Shown: positions 12,712 to 25,669 of the stretch, piece by piece
How the letters are laid out: every line of letters begins with the position of its first letter
Position numbering within the stretch: position 1 is the first letter of the stretch
Source: Colocasia esculenta
Lineage: Eukaryota; Streptophyta; Magnoliopsida; Alismatales; Araceae
Length of the DNA stretch: 64,000 bases
NCBI GenBank assembly: GCA_014218235.1
Contig: CM024755.1
Coordinates: 95,584,948 to 95,648,947, forward strand
Reading direction: 5' to 3'
Notes under the pieces: generated by a model
Database searches by the model: none
The model's input: the letters and a program-made list of their open reading frames with translations, nothing else
What the model was told of the DNA's origin: nothing
Program-made: the position numbers and the translations under genes

Positions 12712-14212
12712 TGGCTTATCCTGTGAATAGCCTTGACATTGATATCCTCCTTGTGAAGTTCATGCAATTTAGGCAATTCATCGAACACCCTATCAACCAT
12801 GTGTTCTGTGTCAATTCTTTTAGTGCTTGGATTTTTAGCAGTGCCTTCCGGTTGCACATGGTCATCCTCGGCCATTTGGGAACTATTTTGTTGAGGGTTA
12901 CATTGGGGAGAATGCTGCAGTTGGTTCAGATCAGATCCCTTGCCCATTGGACATTGGGCCTCCGCTCTATGACTCTGGTTTGGAATGGGACTTTCATCGA
13001 GCATCTGACAATCAATGGTGTTGTTGTTGGCATTCGTAGAAGATAGTTTGACAGGGGCAGATATGAATTCCTCGAACACCTTGTCAGCACTGGTATTGTG
13101 GTTATGTTTCTGTTCTGGAACATATATGCGCTTATGTGCTTGCTCAGAAACCTTTTCAGCACTGGTACTATGGTTTGGAGTTGCAGACTTTAGTTGGTTG
13201 GGGACATATGTAATTTGCTCACAATTGCCCTTGGCATAGTTTGAAATAACCTCTTGCTCCTTGTATTCATAGGTGGCATTAGATTTATCAAAGGGCTTTG
13301 AAATCAGGTCCTGTGGAACAACAGTAGGTGGCATGCCATCAATGCTATGGGCGGGGCTTAGCTGGGCTTTAAGACAGCAGATGACCCATGCAAGGTGTTG
13401 GCTGTCGTGGAATCTTCAATCCCATGCACAATGGGAGGATCATTCTTCCCATGGGTAACTGGTGGGCCATCCTTTCTTCCAGTTTTGATAGGTCGCCAGA
13501 TGGAGTTCTTAGTGATAACTGGGAGCTGAGAAAGTTCCTGCTGGTTTCCTTGGGTCGGCGGCTACATCTTGTCATTATGTGCAGCCTTCGAGACCACCTG
13601 TCTGCAGGCCGTTGAGGTGTGGCCAAGCCGTAAGCAGGAGGAATAGAATAAGGATAAAGAATGGACTTCCAGAAACCCCCTGTTCCAACTCCTATCCATA
13701 CACGGCCAGGGAGCTTTTTGGAAACGTCAAGTTGGACATAGATCACCGCAGCATCTGCTCTGATCATTCAAGAAGTGTTTTGGTCAACCTGCAGCACTGG
13801 TCCAATACTGCCAGCAATAGATTTGATCATCGATTCACAGAAAATATTAGCTGGAAGCCCAGGCATGTGTAACCAGACTGGGATTACAGGTGAATCCTTC
13901 ATGTGTGCATATATCTGGAAACGTTGGTCGACCCTGTGGAGTTTTTGCAATGATTGCCGGATCCAAGGCTTTACAAGAGGTCTTAATTTCTTCTGCTGAA
14001 AAAAATGCTGCTGGTTCTCCTGCATCTGTGACGGCGGGGGCATGGACCGGCACAGGAACCTCCGGTGGTTGGATGGATCTGAGCAGAACTTGTGCAAAAG
14101 TGGGAGGAGTACCAAATGTTGATGAAGAAAAACCCACAGCTCCCCATACTCCTTTACTTGATGTTGTGTGGGAGCTAGAACGTGGTCGAAGAGCTCACTG
14201 CTGGGAAGAGTA
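12693..14212 (-). pseudogene. LINE ORF1 (DUF4283-like nucleic-acid-binding protein)
   Basis: The N-terminal part at 13847-14137 has GEPAAFFSAEEIK, typical of plant LINE ORF1. The next part, in another frame (13768-13920), has PVWLHMPGLPANIF and a VDQNT block, the DUF4283 signature. A third frame (13600-13767) gives YVQLDVSKKLPGRVWIG, which precedes the zinc-knuckle region in this family. The tail at 12693-13334 is a polar, low-complexity region with repeated SADKVFEE-like phrases and no domain I recognise. At least two frameshifts break the gene. Known family members bind LINE RNA; that role is inferred from family membership only. Confidence 0.75.
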
Positions 14213-14223
14213 GTTTGGTGCCT

Positions 14224-14241
14224 CCCCCCCCCCCCCCCCCC
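14224..14241. repeat. Homopolymer C run (18 nt)
   Basis: An uninterrupted run of C close to the LINE 5' end. Length calls in such runs are unreliable, so any frame crossing it should be treated with caution. Confidence 0.9.
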
Positions 14242-14689
14242 ACAGTCGCCATGGGGCACTAGGAGAAAAATAGCGGGAATTAGAAGAGAGAAACAAAAGT
14301 TCAAACGCAAAAGTACATGACACAACTCTGAACATGCACAATCCATAATCCATCAGTTTAAACAAGATAGAAAGCAAGTAACATGATGACACAACTTTGA
14401 ACATGCACTTATCTCAACATGATTTGTAGTGTTTTAAAATGATTTTCATTCACTTTGATAAGCTAGAGTAGCAAGATCAATCGTAACAATCGATCAACAA
14501 GAATAGATCAAGCAATTAAGAACAATTAGAATACTTCAGGTTGTTATGACTTTCTCATAGGTTACATGTTTTAAGCCACTGGATAGACTGTGCAACATAT
14601 ACTATCACCATAACATGCAAGATGAACACTTCATACTGTAAAAACAGGTCTCGAGTTGGCCTCTAAATCGCAACGGGTTCAAACTTCGC

Positions 14690-15150
14690 ACTTAAGAAGA
14701 CCGTACACGGTTCAAAATACAAGTTCACTGTGAAACAACAAATCGCAACGAACCTATCCGTCGCCTTCATGTCGCGACAGGTTGATATGTTGCTATGACC
14801 TTTAAAACGCGACGGCCTTGTCAGTCACCTTCAAAACACGACTGCCAACAGGTCGCGACGACCTAGAATCACAACATCTCGATACATTGCGTTCTAGAGG
14901 GGATTTCAAAATCCGCATATAAAAACTGTGCGAAAAATAAGGGCGGGAAAACTAGTCAAATCCTGACGACATGTCTGGTTGAGTTCTACACCGGCGCTGA
15001 AGTCCACGTGGCACACAGTTCCATGTGTCAGAGCTATCAGGTCAAGCACATAAACGCGACGAGGTGTTTGGTCACTGTTTAGGTAAACGTGACAGGGTTG
15101 TACGTCGCATTCATGTAGTGAAGAACGCGACGACTGGAGCAGTCGCGTTC
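14690..15150. promoter_or_regulatory. CGCGAC motif cluster in gypsy 3' LTR
   Basis: Contains AACGCGAC or its complement at about 14808, 15053, 15123 and 15142, GTCGCGAC at about 14771 and 14857, plus degenerate forms such as TCGCAACG. A binding-site role is inferred only from the recurrence across families. Confidence 0.45.
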
Positions 15151-15365
15151 ATGGATCTTCCTCGAAAATGGTGAAAACGGTGCAGTTCTTCATGATTGAC
15201 CTATAACTCGAAATACAGGGGTCCTTGGACAAAACTTTGAACACGAAAAGTGTAGAGGACAACGAGTAGAAAAGGACTATGCTTTGGTTTGACCGAATTC
15301 GACCTCGGTAAGCGTTAAACACAGTATGAACATAAAAAGCCATAAACATGTGCGACTCTTGGAAA

Positions 15366-16000
15366 ACACTTAATACGATTAGCATGCTTCATGAAAATTG
15401 GGCAAAATAGATGCATATGAAACTAGACTCGATGCTCTTTCTTGTGGTATGTGACACGTTTAGTTTAAGCCTGAGAACACCTACCTTTGATTGATGCTAA
15501 GCAAGATCTTTTGCAGGTCGATGCAGAACGACAACAGGGGAAAATGGCTCCGGTTGTGGGCGATCTCCTCCTCATCTAGTGCTCTAACAGCCCTCCTCAC
15601 GACCCCAGCTAATGATAAATTCATCCCCAAGAGTCTTAGGAAAGTATTTAAGTGTCTAGGGTTGTTTTAGTAGTCCTAATGTGTCTAAACACTTAATACG
15701 ATTAGCATGCTTCATGAAATTGGCAAATAGATGCATATGAACTAGACTCGATGCTCTTTCTTGTGGTATGTGACACGTTAGTTTAAGCCTGAGAACACCT
15801 ACCTTTGATTGATGCTAAGCAAGATCTTTTGCAGGTCGTGCAGAACGACAACAGGGAAAAATGGCTCCGGTTGTGGGCGATCTCCTCCTCATCTAGTGCT
15901 CTAACAGCCCTCCTCACGACCCCAGCTATGATAAATTCATCCCCAAGAGTCTTTAGGAGAGTATTTAAGTGTCTAGGGTTGTTTTAGTAGTCCAATGTGT
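15366..16000. repeat. Tandem duplication, period 323 bp, in gypsy 3' LTR
   Basis: ACACTTAATACGATTAGCAT begins both at 15366 and at 15689, and the match continues to about 16000. The second copy differs mainly by single-base losses in short homopolymers (for example GAAAATTGGG to GAAATTGG, and GTCGATGC to GTCGTGC). The 5' LTR has one copy only, near 26350-26690. Confidence 0.9.
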
Positions 16001-16430
16001 CTAGAAAGGAAATTCCGAGTTTTGATAAACCCCTTAGTTGTTTGAGGATTCCCATCCCATTAGAGTGGTGTGAGCTATTTGGAAACCTCCTAGTATGGTT
16101 AGGCATGAATTTGGGTTGCTATGTAAGGCTAATTGTCTTTTCTTTTGCCATAATTGCCCCTTTCTATTTTCTGCCCAATTAGGGTTACAAATTTAGGGAT
16201 TTCTTCTTTTGGGTTCTTGTTCTTTGGGCTAAGAGTGTTTGTTTGGTCTAAAAATTATCCACTAGTTATCTTGTCTTAATAGAAGACTAACCATAAAATT
16301 TATTTGATTTTAAGCTCACCTATCGCACATATGATCATAACGCGTATGTTTTAACCACTTTGATAAATATTAAAAATATTATTTTTAATTTATCTTTTAT
16401 TTTAAATCACTAAATTTCTGGGGTGGTACA

Positions 16431-16445
16431 CCCTCCCCCACTTAA
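16431..16445 (-). other. Polypurine tract of the gypsy element
   Basis: On the minus strand this reads TTAAGTGGGGGAGGG, directly before the 3' LTR start. It would prime plus-strand DNA synthesis. Confidence 0.85.
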
Positions 16446-16494
16446 GAGAATTTGGTCCCCAAATTCATGGATAGGATATGCCGAACATAAAGGA

Positions 16495-18067
16495 TGTTAC
16501 TTACTTGTGAATAGTTCTGGAAATCTCTTGCGCATAGCTTCTTTTATTTCCCATGTATCATCTTTTCCAGACATGATGCCATCTCACTTTCACCAACGAG
16601 ATAACCTTGTTCCTTAACTGGCGCAATTCTTGGTCTATAATTTTAACTGTTTTTCTCTTCATAAGTTCCATCCTTATGGAACTCCAGAAACTCATACTCA
16701 GTGACATGAAAGGGATCACATATATACTTCTTCAGCATTGATATGTGGAATACATTGTGTACTCCGTCTAGCTACGGTGGTAACGCCAAACAATATGCAA
16801 CTTCACCTACTCTTTCGAGGATTTCGAAAGGGCCGATGAATCTTGGCGACAGCTTGCCTTTGATTCCAAACCTCCTAATTCCATGGCCTAGAGATACCTT
16901 TAGAAACACATGGTCGCCAACCCAAAATTCTAGATCCCTTCTCCTAGTATTTGCATAAGCCTTTTGCCTCTGTTGTGCCACTACCATTCTTTCTCTAATA
17001 AGCTTCACTTTTTTTTGTAGTTTCTCTTACCATCTCTAGTCCTAACAATTGTCTTTCGCTGACCTCATACCAGCAGATCAGAGATCGATAGCTCCTGCCA
17101 TAAAGTGCTTCAAATGGTGCCATTTGAATACTGTTTTGATAGCTATTGTTGTAGGTGAATTTCAAAAGAGGTAAATGTTCAAGCCAACTACCTCCGAAGT
17201 CTAACACACAGGCTCTAAGCATGTCTTCTATCACTTGGTTTGTCCTTTCCGTCTGACCATCAATCTGTGATGGAAAGCCGTGCTGAAGTTCAATTTAGAT
17301 CACAAGCATAGAGTATCCTCTTCCAAAAATGGGACGTAAATCTTGGGTCTCGATCAGACACAATGGACTAGGTACTCCATGTAGTCTCACAATTTCTTTT
17401 ACATACAAAGCGCTAGAATGTCAACTGTCTAGTTGTTCTTACTTGTAAGAAGTGAGTAGATTTGGTTAGCGGTCGATGACCACCCGTATCCGTCGATCCA
17501 CTTCTATATTTGGGCAATCTGAAGATGAATCCATCCCTACACCTTCACATTTCCAGGCTGGGATTTCCAGGGTTTAAATGTACCTACAAGTCACAAGTGT
17601 TTTCTGCTTTAACTTACTGATAGGTCAAGCATCTAGCGACATATTCGGCTACCTCCCTCTTCATGTTAGGCCACCAAAAGCTTGTTTTTAAGTCGATACA
17701 TTTTAGTAGTTCTAGGGTGGATGGTATACCTTGTTTTGTGAGCTTCATCCATGATTGTTTTCTTTATTTCTGCATGATCGGGTATACAGACTCGCCCTCG
17801 GAATAATAATCTCCCATATTCAGCTAAGGAACAATCTAGCCTCTGGTCCAGATTAACCTTTACTTCTATAAGCATAGGATCATTGTCTTGAAGTACTCGG
17901 ATGTCTTCAAGTAGAGTGGGTTGTGCTCTAACACTAGCAATCAGACATCCTTTCTCCTGAACATCAGCATCTATGCCCAGCTTGGCAAATTCCTCAAGTA
18001 GCTGCCATTCTCCTACCATGAGGCTTGACAAGGTAACTATGAACTTTCTGCTAAGAGCATCTGTCAT
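16495..18067 (-). pseudogene. Gypsy integrase with chromodomain-like tail
   Basis: The N-terminal zinc-binding region lies in 17666-18067 (start MTDALSR, later ending HPRTTKMY). The catalytic core is badly shifted between 17235 and 17665. The end of the core is open at 16995-17234 (YNNSYQNSIQMAPFEALYGR). The C-terminal part at 16772-17008 has VGDHVFLKVS, GKLSPRFIGPFEILERVGEV and AYCLALPP. Further on, at 16503-16577, DDTWEIKEAMRKRFPELF matches the last strand and helix of a type II chromodomain, which steers chromoviruses to heterochromatin. Several frameshifts make it a pseudogene. Confidence 0.85.
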
Positions 18068-18099
18068 GGCATTTGCTTTACCTAGGTGATATTAGATAG

Positions 18100-19290
18100 T
18101 TAAATCGAAGTTTTTTAGATACTTTATCCACCTTCGTTGTCTAATGTTCAATTCCTAATGAGAAAATAGATATTTCAAACTTTTATAGTCAGAAAATACA
18201 ATGAATTTCTCACCATATAAGTAATGGCACCATCTCTTCAGGCAAAGACTACAGCAGTAAGCTCTAGATCGTGCACAAGATAATTATCTTCGTGCTTCTT
18301 CAATTGTCTGGACGCATAACATACAACCTTCCCATTTTGCATCAACACACAGCCAAAGCTGATACCTGATGCATCTTTGTATACTTTGAAACTTCCTCCG
18401 GCTACTAGTAACGTCAGCATAGGAGCTAAAGTTATGTGCTCTTTCAATGACTTGAAACTGTCTTCACATTCGACAGTTCATGTGAATGGATTCTCCTTTC
18501 TGGTAAGTCTGGTGAAGGGTATAACTATCTTTGAAAAGCCTTTAATGAAACGACGATAATAGCCAGCTAGAGCCAAAAGCTTCTAATTTCCGACACAGTT
18601 GGTGCCTTTCCCAATTCTTTACAGCTTCTACTTTAGAAGGATCTACAGAGATGCCTTCCTTGGATATGATGTTGACCACGAAATGATACCTCCTCCATCC
18701 AGAATTCACACTTGCTAAGTTTTGCATAAAGTTTATTATCTCTAAGTACTTGCAGAGCAATCTTCAAGTGTTCTTCATGCTCTTCCTTAGACTTGGAGTA
18801 AATGAGGATGTCATCAATGAATACCACTACAAAATGGTCTAAGTATGGCCTGTAAATATTGTTCATTAGTTGCATAAAGGCCGTTGGCGCATTTGTCAAG
18901 CCAAAAGGCATAACCACGAACTCGTAGTGACCATATCTACTCTTCAAGGCTGACTTGTGTATGTCCTCTTCCTTGATTCTTAGTTGATGATAGTCCGATC
19001 TTACATCAATCTTAGAGAAGTATTGTGCACCAGAGATCTGGTCAAACAGCTCGTCGATGCGAGGCAGTGGATACTTATTCTTTATTGTCAACTGATTGAG
19101 TTGACAATAATCAATGCAGAGTCTCATAGTTCCATCCTTCTTTCTGACAAACAATACCAGTAGACCCCACGGATGTGCTGGGCCTGATAAAACCTTGATC
19201 CAACAACTTTTGGATATGCCTTTTCAGCTCTTGCAACTCAGTAGAAGACATGTGATATGGTTCTTTGGAAATAGAGGCTGCTCTAGGGCG
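18100..19290 (-). pseudogene. Gypsy reverse transcriptase and RNase H
   Basis: RT is clear at 18633-19154: RLCIDYCQLNQLTIKNKYPL, the IDELFDQ helix, PFGLTNAP and the catalytic FIDDILIYSKS box. After a frameshift near 18640 the connection region continues, with NFDRHCH-like sequence lost. RNase H at 18238-18447 shows FKVYKDASGISFGCVLMQ (catalytic Asp in DAS), VCYASRQLKKHE and a final LELTAVVFA (Glu). The YHQLRIKEED track and order RT then RNase H then integrase fit Ty3/gypsy and exclude copia. Stops and shifts prevent translation of the whole polyprotein. Confidence 0.9.
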
Positions 19291-19293
19291 TAA

Positions 19294-19968
19294 TTAAATG
19301 GTGAAATTTACCTTTCGTTCAGGTGGTATCTCAATTAAGTCTTTAGGAAAAACGTTGGGGTAGTCTTTGGCTATGGGGATATCTTCCAGAGTGGGTTTCT
19401 TATTTTCAGTCGCAATGATCGAGGCTGAGAAAGCGTCACAACCCTGGTTGATCAGCTTGGAAGCTTTGAGGGACGAAATAATGACAGGGTGCGAGCGGTA
19501 ACAGATGCCAAGAAAAGATAGTTTTGGGAGATTTGGTCTTGCAAAGGTAACCCTCCTATGACGACAATTGACATCAGCGTCATACTTAATTAACCAGTCG
19601 ACACCTAATATAGCGTCATACCCTTTCATATCCAGACAGATGAGATTAGTAGGGAGATTCTGCCCTCCAATCATAGTTTCACATTTAGGTAGGTAGTGTG
19701 TGAGCTCCGATTCAGAGCCAAGGGTAGAATCTATAGTGAGTTTTGATTTCATGGGAACTGATTCAACAGGTAGAGTTGCAGTAAATGCGATGGAAACAAA
19801 TGAATATGCAGCTCCGGTATCAATGAGAACGGAAGCAGGTTGAGAATGAATATGAATGATACCTTCCACCATACCCCCTTCCTCAGGTAGGTCAGCTTCA
19901 ATCACAGCATTAAGACGTCCTTGACGCCGGGGTGCAATATGTGCTCTTCTTGGTCGATCCTTTAGCAT
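19294..19968 (-). pseudogene. Gypsy aspartic protease
   Basis: An open 224-residue stretch with the retroviral-type protease site LIDTGAAYSFVS at about residues 50-62, followed by the DAILGVDWLIKYDADVNC block typical of plant gypsy elements. The end (PNVFPKDLIEIPPERKVNF) is the linker into RT. The frame is intact here but is cut off from gag upstream and RT downstream. The protease would cleave the Gag-Pol precursor inside the virus-like particle. Confidence 0.88.
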
Positions 19969-19969
19969 T

Positions 19970-20883
19970 AGACAGTCAAGAATGTGTTGGTCCCGACCAC
20001 CACATTTTAGGCAGGCTCTGAGCTTCTTCCAACATTCTTCAGCTCAATTTGTAGGCTTGTCACAGAAATGACAGTTCTCGACTAATTGTCTCCCTTTTAC
20101 CTTGATCTTTTTTCCTACAGCATCTCTACTAGTATTCGGCCTCTTGTCGTTGTAGTTATTGTTGTTGTTGTTGCGGAAGGTTGTCGCAGTATTAGCCGCT
20201 CCTTTCTTTAAAAAATTAGGCTTTGTTATTTCTTTTCCCTTCATGCCTTCAACCTTGGCCATGGTGTCTTCCACAAGTTGGGCTCTCTAGACATCTCTGT
20301 ATATGTACTGATGTTGTGTGGTCCCAGTTTTTCATTAAACATGGACATGACCCCATCCATGAATCTATTTGCCTTCAGTCTTTCAGTGCCCACTAGATGT
20401 GGGGCATACACGGCCAAGCGGACGAACTGAGCTTCATACTCGGCCACCGACATTCCCCTTTACTTAAGTGCGGAAAATTTCACAGCTTTCTTTTCCTTGA
20501 CCCTTTCAGAAAAGTATTCCCCGAAATATCTGCAAGAAACCAGCTAATTCTAGTTCTGCCACATTTGGTAAGTGAGTCGATGTGACCATCCACCTCGCCC
20601 TAGCATCCTTATTGAACTGGAAAGTAGCAAGTAACACCTTCTCCCGATTGGTGAAATTGCATGACTTGGAAGATCATTTCCATTTTCTCCTGCCAATTCT
20701 TTGCCTCATCTGGGTCGGGGGATCCCGAGAAACGAGAGGGATTCAAACTCCTGAAGCTGCGATGCAGATCACCAGTTCCATTTCTAGCACCAGCTTGATT
20801 TCCCGCATGTACAACATTTTACAGGGCCTAAGTCAGTCCTGCCACAGTCTCTTGCATTGCTTGACATTGGTTGTGGGCCATTG
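19970..20883 (-). pseudogene. Gypsy gag with zinc knuckle
   Basis: The probable start is the ATG at 20883, opening with MAHNQCQAMQE. A capsid-like core follows through frameshifts, with MSVAEYEAQFVRLAVYAPHL at 20241-20453. The zinc-finger region lies at 19970-20075, where CHFC and CLKC-type cysteine pairs are visible, with a stop (TGA) just after CDKPTN. An asparagine-rich stretch at 20160-20200 comes from a GTT/AAC repeat. It would package the element RNA. At least three frame breaks occur. Confidence 0.75.
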
Positions 20884-21093
20884 CTAGGGAATAAAAGAAG
20901 TTCCTAAGAAAAGGATAGCAACTAATTAATGTTCTAGTTAAATCATAATGTTTAATAGGTAGGGGTGCTTAGTTCATAAAGCTAGTTTATTCCTAGTCTC
21001 TACCCATTCTCACAAGGTACTATATGTATCCTCATGACGTAGATTCTTTGGTATCACTTAAACCTAGGACTTACATGTTCCTATTATTTCCTA

Positions 21094-21110
21094 GGCTCTG
21101 ATACAACTAA
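21094..21110 (-). other. Primer binding site, initiator-Met tRNA type
   Basis: On the minus strand this reads TTGTATCAGAGCC just inside the 5' LTR. It matches the plant consensus TGGTATCAGAGC at 11 of 12 positions, allowing one change. Confidence 0.8.
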
Positions 21111-22503
21111 ACTGTCACATCCCGAGAATTACGCAGTGGATATATTTAGATTAAAGATTAATATTTTGAGACGTGGTCGTCAGCAATAAGCCTCTAGCTA
21201 GCGAGCATTAAATTGATCGACACAAACATAATATTAGGGCCCATAATGAACCCACTAATCTTGTATTCAAATCTCAAAATAGTACCAACACATACCCTTT
21301 CATTGTTGAATTACAAGACTAAGACTCAATAAAGAAAAGTTACATATATCCTCACGGTCTACTACATCAAACTACTCTCAAATAAACTAATGATAGGCAC
21401 TAAGGTTGGAACACGCTCATCACTCTAACGCATTCCCATCAAAGCCTTGACCTTCGTCTTCCACTTCAATGTCACCTATGATGTTGAAAAGTAGGGAATG
21501 AACCAACTAGCCCAGTAGGATTTATATCTCAATGTGCGGGTAATGATATAAGTGATTAACATTTTAAGAACTAGGCAAGCACGAATGTCTAAATATGCAT
21601 GTACGACAATTCCAATTAAACACGATCCGTGAACAAGATAGATTGAACAAGAACTAGAATGATGTAACAATATAGCACTACGTATGTACAAGCACGCAAG
21701 ATATCACTTAATTGCAAGAATGCAAGATGGCCATATCACCCAAGCAAGCACGCAGACACGAACTTTTAACACTTACCACTTATCAGGCAGAAGACAACTA
21801 ATGTTGCACTAAGGATCTATACCACCTGGAATGCACACTAGGATACGTGTATGTGGTTATTGTATCTAGCATTCACCACGACACTATTTTCAATGCAGAT
21901 GCAATGCCAGTAATCATATAGCCCATGGTTAACAGTATATTATGACTCACTGTCATTGGAGCTAGACTGGAGCCCTTAGACACTCGCCGTGCCTGATCAA
22001 CATCTCACGATTTTAAAATATAGATACCCACTGTCATTCATGGCCAATAACATAAGTTTCAAGAAGTATACAAGCAATATCACGTTCATGATGATTTCAA
22101 GGAAAAGTCATGTGAACATGATTTCATGATAACAATTCAAGAGAGAATTTTGGCAGCATAATGGCGCTATTTACGCTTTAGTTCAATTCTTTCATTAATG
22201 GCTTGAGTCCATGATTATAAATCCACACTCACGAGAACGAGACGAGAGTGGAAGTGCACCGCTATCTCTAGGGAACTTCAATGGTACAACCAACTTGGTC
22301 TCCATGAGGGAATCCACAGAGAACGAAGATTTACGGAGGACTTAGAGGAGAGGTAACTAGTCTGCCTATACGGAATGACTGACCATGAATTTCCAATCCC
22401 TTAGAAGGGCTACCTATTTGTGCAAGAGTGTAGTGTAGAACGTGTCTCAATCTACATCCATCATTTTAAACAAGACGAAAGCAAAACATGATGACACAAC
22501 GCT

Positions 22504-25386
22504 TGTAGCAACCTGAATTTTTGCGAAAAAATAAAAATATTATTAAATAGATTAAAACCTACTAAATGGATATTTAATGAAAGAGCATTAACTAAAAACC
22601 ATACATGGAAGAGTAATGGCTTTGCGTAATGGATCCCTAGAATTTATTGGGTCAAAATATGAATTTGCAAGGGAGAATATAAGAAAATACCCTAAATCGG
22701 AGTTTAATTATATCATAATTGGAAGGGGTTATTAAAGCAATAAAAGTGACAATTAGAGTAGGAATTGGATTCCTAAACCTACCCCATATAGTTTAGCACT
22801 AATTTAATACTATCCTACCCTAATTAGAGATTGGAAAGCAGAGAGGAAAGGTGGAGTTAGGAAATCTCGGAATTAAGAGGAATTTGAGTAGTAGTAGGAA
22901 TAGGAACTTGTGTTTATATAATACACCTCTTAAACCCTCTGGTCGACCCAAGCTCGTGCCAAGGAATCCTGGACCAGGAGGAGAGGCCAAGGAGGAGGAG
23001 ATTTCGTGGAAGAAGAACCCTTCAAGCTCTCAACCCCGTTCTTCAGTGTCTAGCCTTTTTTTGTAGATGTATCATCTATCAGGAATGAAACCCTCAAGTT
23101 TCATAACTTTTCCATCGAGTATATCTTTAGCTCTTGATTTTTCATGTTCTGCAACTTACATGACCCCGAACCCTCTTCTTACTCTTGATCTCCTTGTATA
23201 CTCAACCCCATACTACTAGATTTTTACTGTAGGAACTGATGCATGTTAGGCATCGATTTGCCCCTAAAAGCCCTAAATTTCATCGAGCATGTTGATCGAA
23301 TTTAATCGATCTTTCTCTCTGTGTCATGTTCTGAATAACTCGTTCTTGTTCATGTTCAAACCTTGTATGAACCATACTCTCTCACTAATTCCTAATTACT
23401 GGAAGTACCCTTGCATGTCTGGATCAATTCAAAACTAGTTTCATGATTTTTCATCGTGTATACAAATAGTTATGATTTTCTAAACAACCTTGTATCAATT
23501 TGATGCAAGTTGGCCCACATCCAAAGACTGGTCTGATTCCTATCAGAGTCAGGCGCAGACCCCAGATTGCGACAGGCCGATATGTCGCCTTCTGGGTCTG
23601 ATTGCGACCGTCCACCTGTCGCGTTCTCAATCCGTCGCGACGCCTTCCTTCGCTTTCTGAATACGACAGTACCACGTCGCGTCTGGCCTTCTGTCTTGGC
23701 AGCCCTGTCGCAACCCTTTGCAGGCTCTGTCGCTACCTGCCCCCCCTATCGCAATCCTTACTGGCCTATGTCGCCTTCACAGGATTTTTGCATGAAAATC
23801 ATAAAATTATTTCTCATCACTTTCTGATACGTTTCTTTTAACAGTCATACATGCAGTAAAAACACTGTTTTACATGGAGTTATATTGAATGCTTTAAAAT
23901 ACATATTCACGACATCTTTTCTATCTACAATTTCATGACACATGCACACACTTGGAACCATCCCAAATATGGCTTAATTCGCATGACTGTGACATAATAT
24001 ATCTGGTAATTTTGCAATTAATGCCTTACTTGTAAATGAACTTGTCCGCGATTTTCCGCGTTGTTTTGAAGCACCGATCTCGACGCTCCACACTGTTCCT
24101 AGAATTCCTCTAGAACGTCGAGCACCTGTTTTATATACACACTTTACTTGGCTTGTGGTGAACTCCCTGCGGATATTCCTTTCGCCGGACTAGTGAACCC
24201 TTGCACAAGGCCTCCGTAAGTCTCCTCTGATCATGGATTCCCACATGGTCGACGCCGGTTGTACCCTAACACCATTACACCCTTAGGGATCGATATGATC
24301 CACACGGCTATTAGAAGTTCGCTCTTACCTTGAATCACGTCGGCCTCTGGACTTGTGCATACATGGCCAGCGGGAAGATCTTGAGTTCCCACCTGACTGC
24401 CAACACCAAGTGCTCATGTTGTGCAACTGTTACTATCACCTGTTTACTGTCGCCATACTGCAATGTCCACTAGCTCTCATCGATACTTTACTCGCTCATC
24501 TATTCACGTTCACTCTACTATCTCTTCTATTCATCTAGTGATCTCATCTATTTCTTGGTATTCTCTATTTAGCCATTAAAGAATTGATTGTCTACGATAT
24601 AAAACATGACTATGCTAGGCAACATTATAAGGGCCCGGTCTGGTCCTTGGGAGGAGCAACCTGAAAGGCTATAACTCTGCGAGGGTCTAATGATATGGGT
24701 GATGGCATACACCTAACGTCATGAACACACGCAAGATTTGACCTATGGCAATCAATTATCAAACAGTCAATTATTGGTTTACTTGAAACTCATGGTTGAA
24801 AGAATCGACCAACACTTGCTATCGTGACTTGTGCACTGTGGTGCAACTTCTTGTTACTTGTTATACGGCCATCCGATATCAACACTTGTTGTTGCTATAC
24901 TCTCGTGCATTTTGCTATTGTTCCTCGTTATCGTGTACCAGTACTTTCTATACATTCTCGTATTCTCTCTAGTTATCCTGCTTTATAAGACATTAATCAC
25001 TTAAGCATGCTTGATCCTGAGATTTAAGTCCTACTGGGCGTTATCGCTCACCCTGCGTATTTGTCGTTGTGTCTCAGGTGAGACCGAGGATGAACCCATA
25101 CACTTAAGAGACGGGAACGACCTGATTGAGGTCTTGAGTACCCTAGCATCCTATTGCATATAGCGTTGTAGTAGTTAGGTTTTAGTTCAGTCTTTTACTT
25201 TCTTTCAATGTAATTGGGCCCTATAGACTGGCTCTGATATTAGTGGTTGTAACTAGGCATTTGAAAGATTATTAATGAATGAAATTGTTTTAGGTACTTA
25301 TTCTTGTTCAATGTCTAGTACTCGCTCTATACCCGTTCACTGTGCAACTGCCTTCGCGCTCCGATATTCCGCGTCGGGGCGTGACA
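22504..25386 (+). mobile_element. Solo LTR, family B, plus orientation (2.88 kb)
   Basis: Runs from TGTAGCAACC to GGGGCGTGACA with a 5 bp TSD ACGCT at 22499-22503 and 25387-25391. It splits the gypsy 5' LTR, whose two halves rejoin cleanly. TTATATAATA near 22915 is a candidate TATA box. A CGCGAC cluster sits at 23570-23770. Its reverse-complement relative is 46201-55273. No internal retrotransposon sequence is attached, so it is most simply a solo LTR. The short reading frames inside are not supported as genes. Confidence 0.9.
23560..23770. promoter_or_regulatory. CGCGAC motif cluster in family B solo LTR
   Basis: Includes GTCGCGTT near 23617, GTCGCGAC near 23633 and several ATCGCAA, GTCGCAA and GTCGCC variants in about 200 bp. 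It lies downstream of the candidate TATA box. Confidence 0.45.
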
Positions 25387-25669
25387 ACGCTGAACATGCA
25401 CCTGTCTCAACATGATTTGCAGTGTTTTAATGATATTCATTCACTTTGATAAGCTAGAGCAGCAAGATGAACATATCAATCGTAATAAGAATAGATCAAG
25501 TAATTAGAACAATTAAATAAGCTTTCAGGTTGTTATGACTTTCTCATGGTTTAACTGGTTTTAAGCCACATGGACAGACTGTGTACCATATACTATAACC
25601 ATAACCTGCAAGGCTAACACTTTATACTGTAAAACAGGTCTTGGGTTGGCCTCTAAATCGCGACGGGTT

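Larger units (their letters stand above)
554..14325 (-). mobile_element. L1-type LINE, full length, inserted in the gypsy 3' LTR
   Basis: Read on the minus strand: 5' end near 14325, ORF1, ORF2 (endonuclease, RT, zf-RVT, RNase H), and a poly-A tail seen as a T run at 554. Removing the two solo LTRs and their TSDs leaves about 6.2 kb, the usual size for plant L1 elements. The flanks look like an imperfect TSD: GAACGTG just left of the poly-T and GAACATG near 14330. The LTR target, intact at about 22440, supports a single insertion there. The 5' limit is approximate because the flanking match is diverged. Multiple frameshifts and insertions make it inactive. Confidence 0.85.
14326..16430 (-). 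repeat. Gypsy 3' LTR, inner part, including the LTR start
   Basis: Collinear with 22446-27096 minus the nested solo LTR. In the element's direction the LTR starts TGTACCACCCC at 16430, matching TGTAGCACCCC at 27096. It carries the CGCGAC motif cluster at 14690-15150 and a 323 bp tandem duplication absent from the 5' LTR. Confidence 0.9.
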
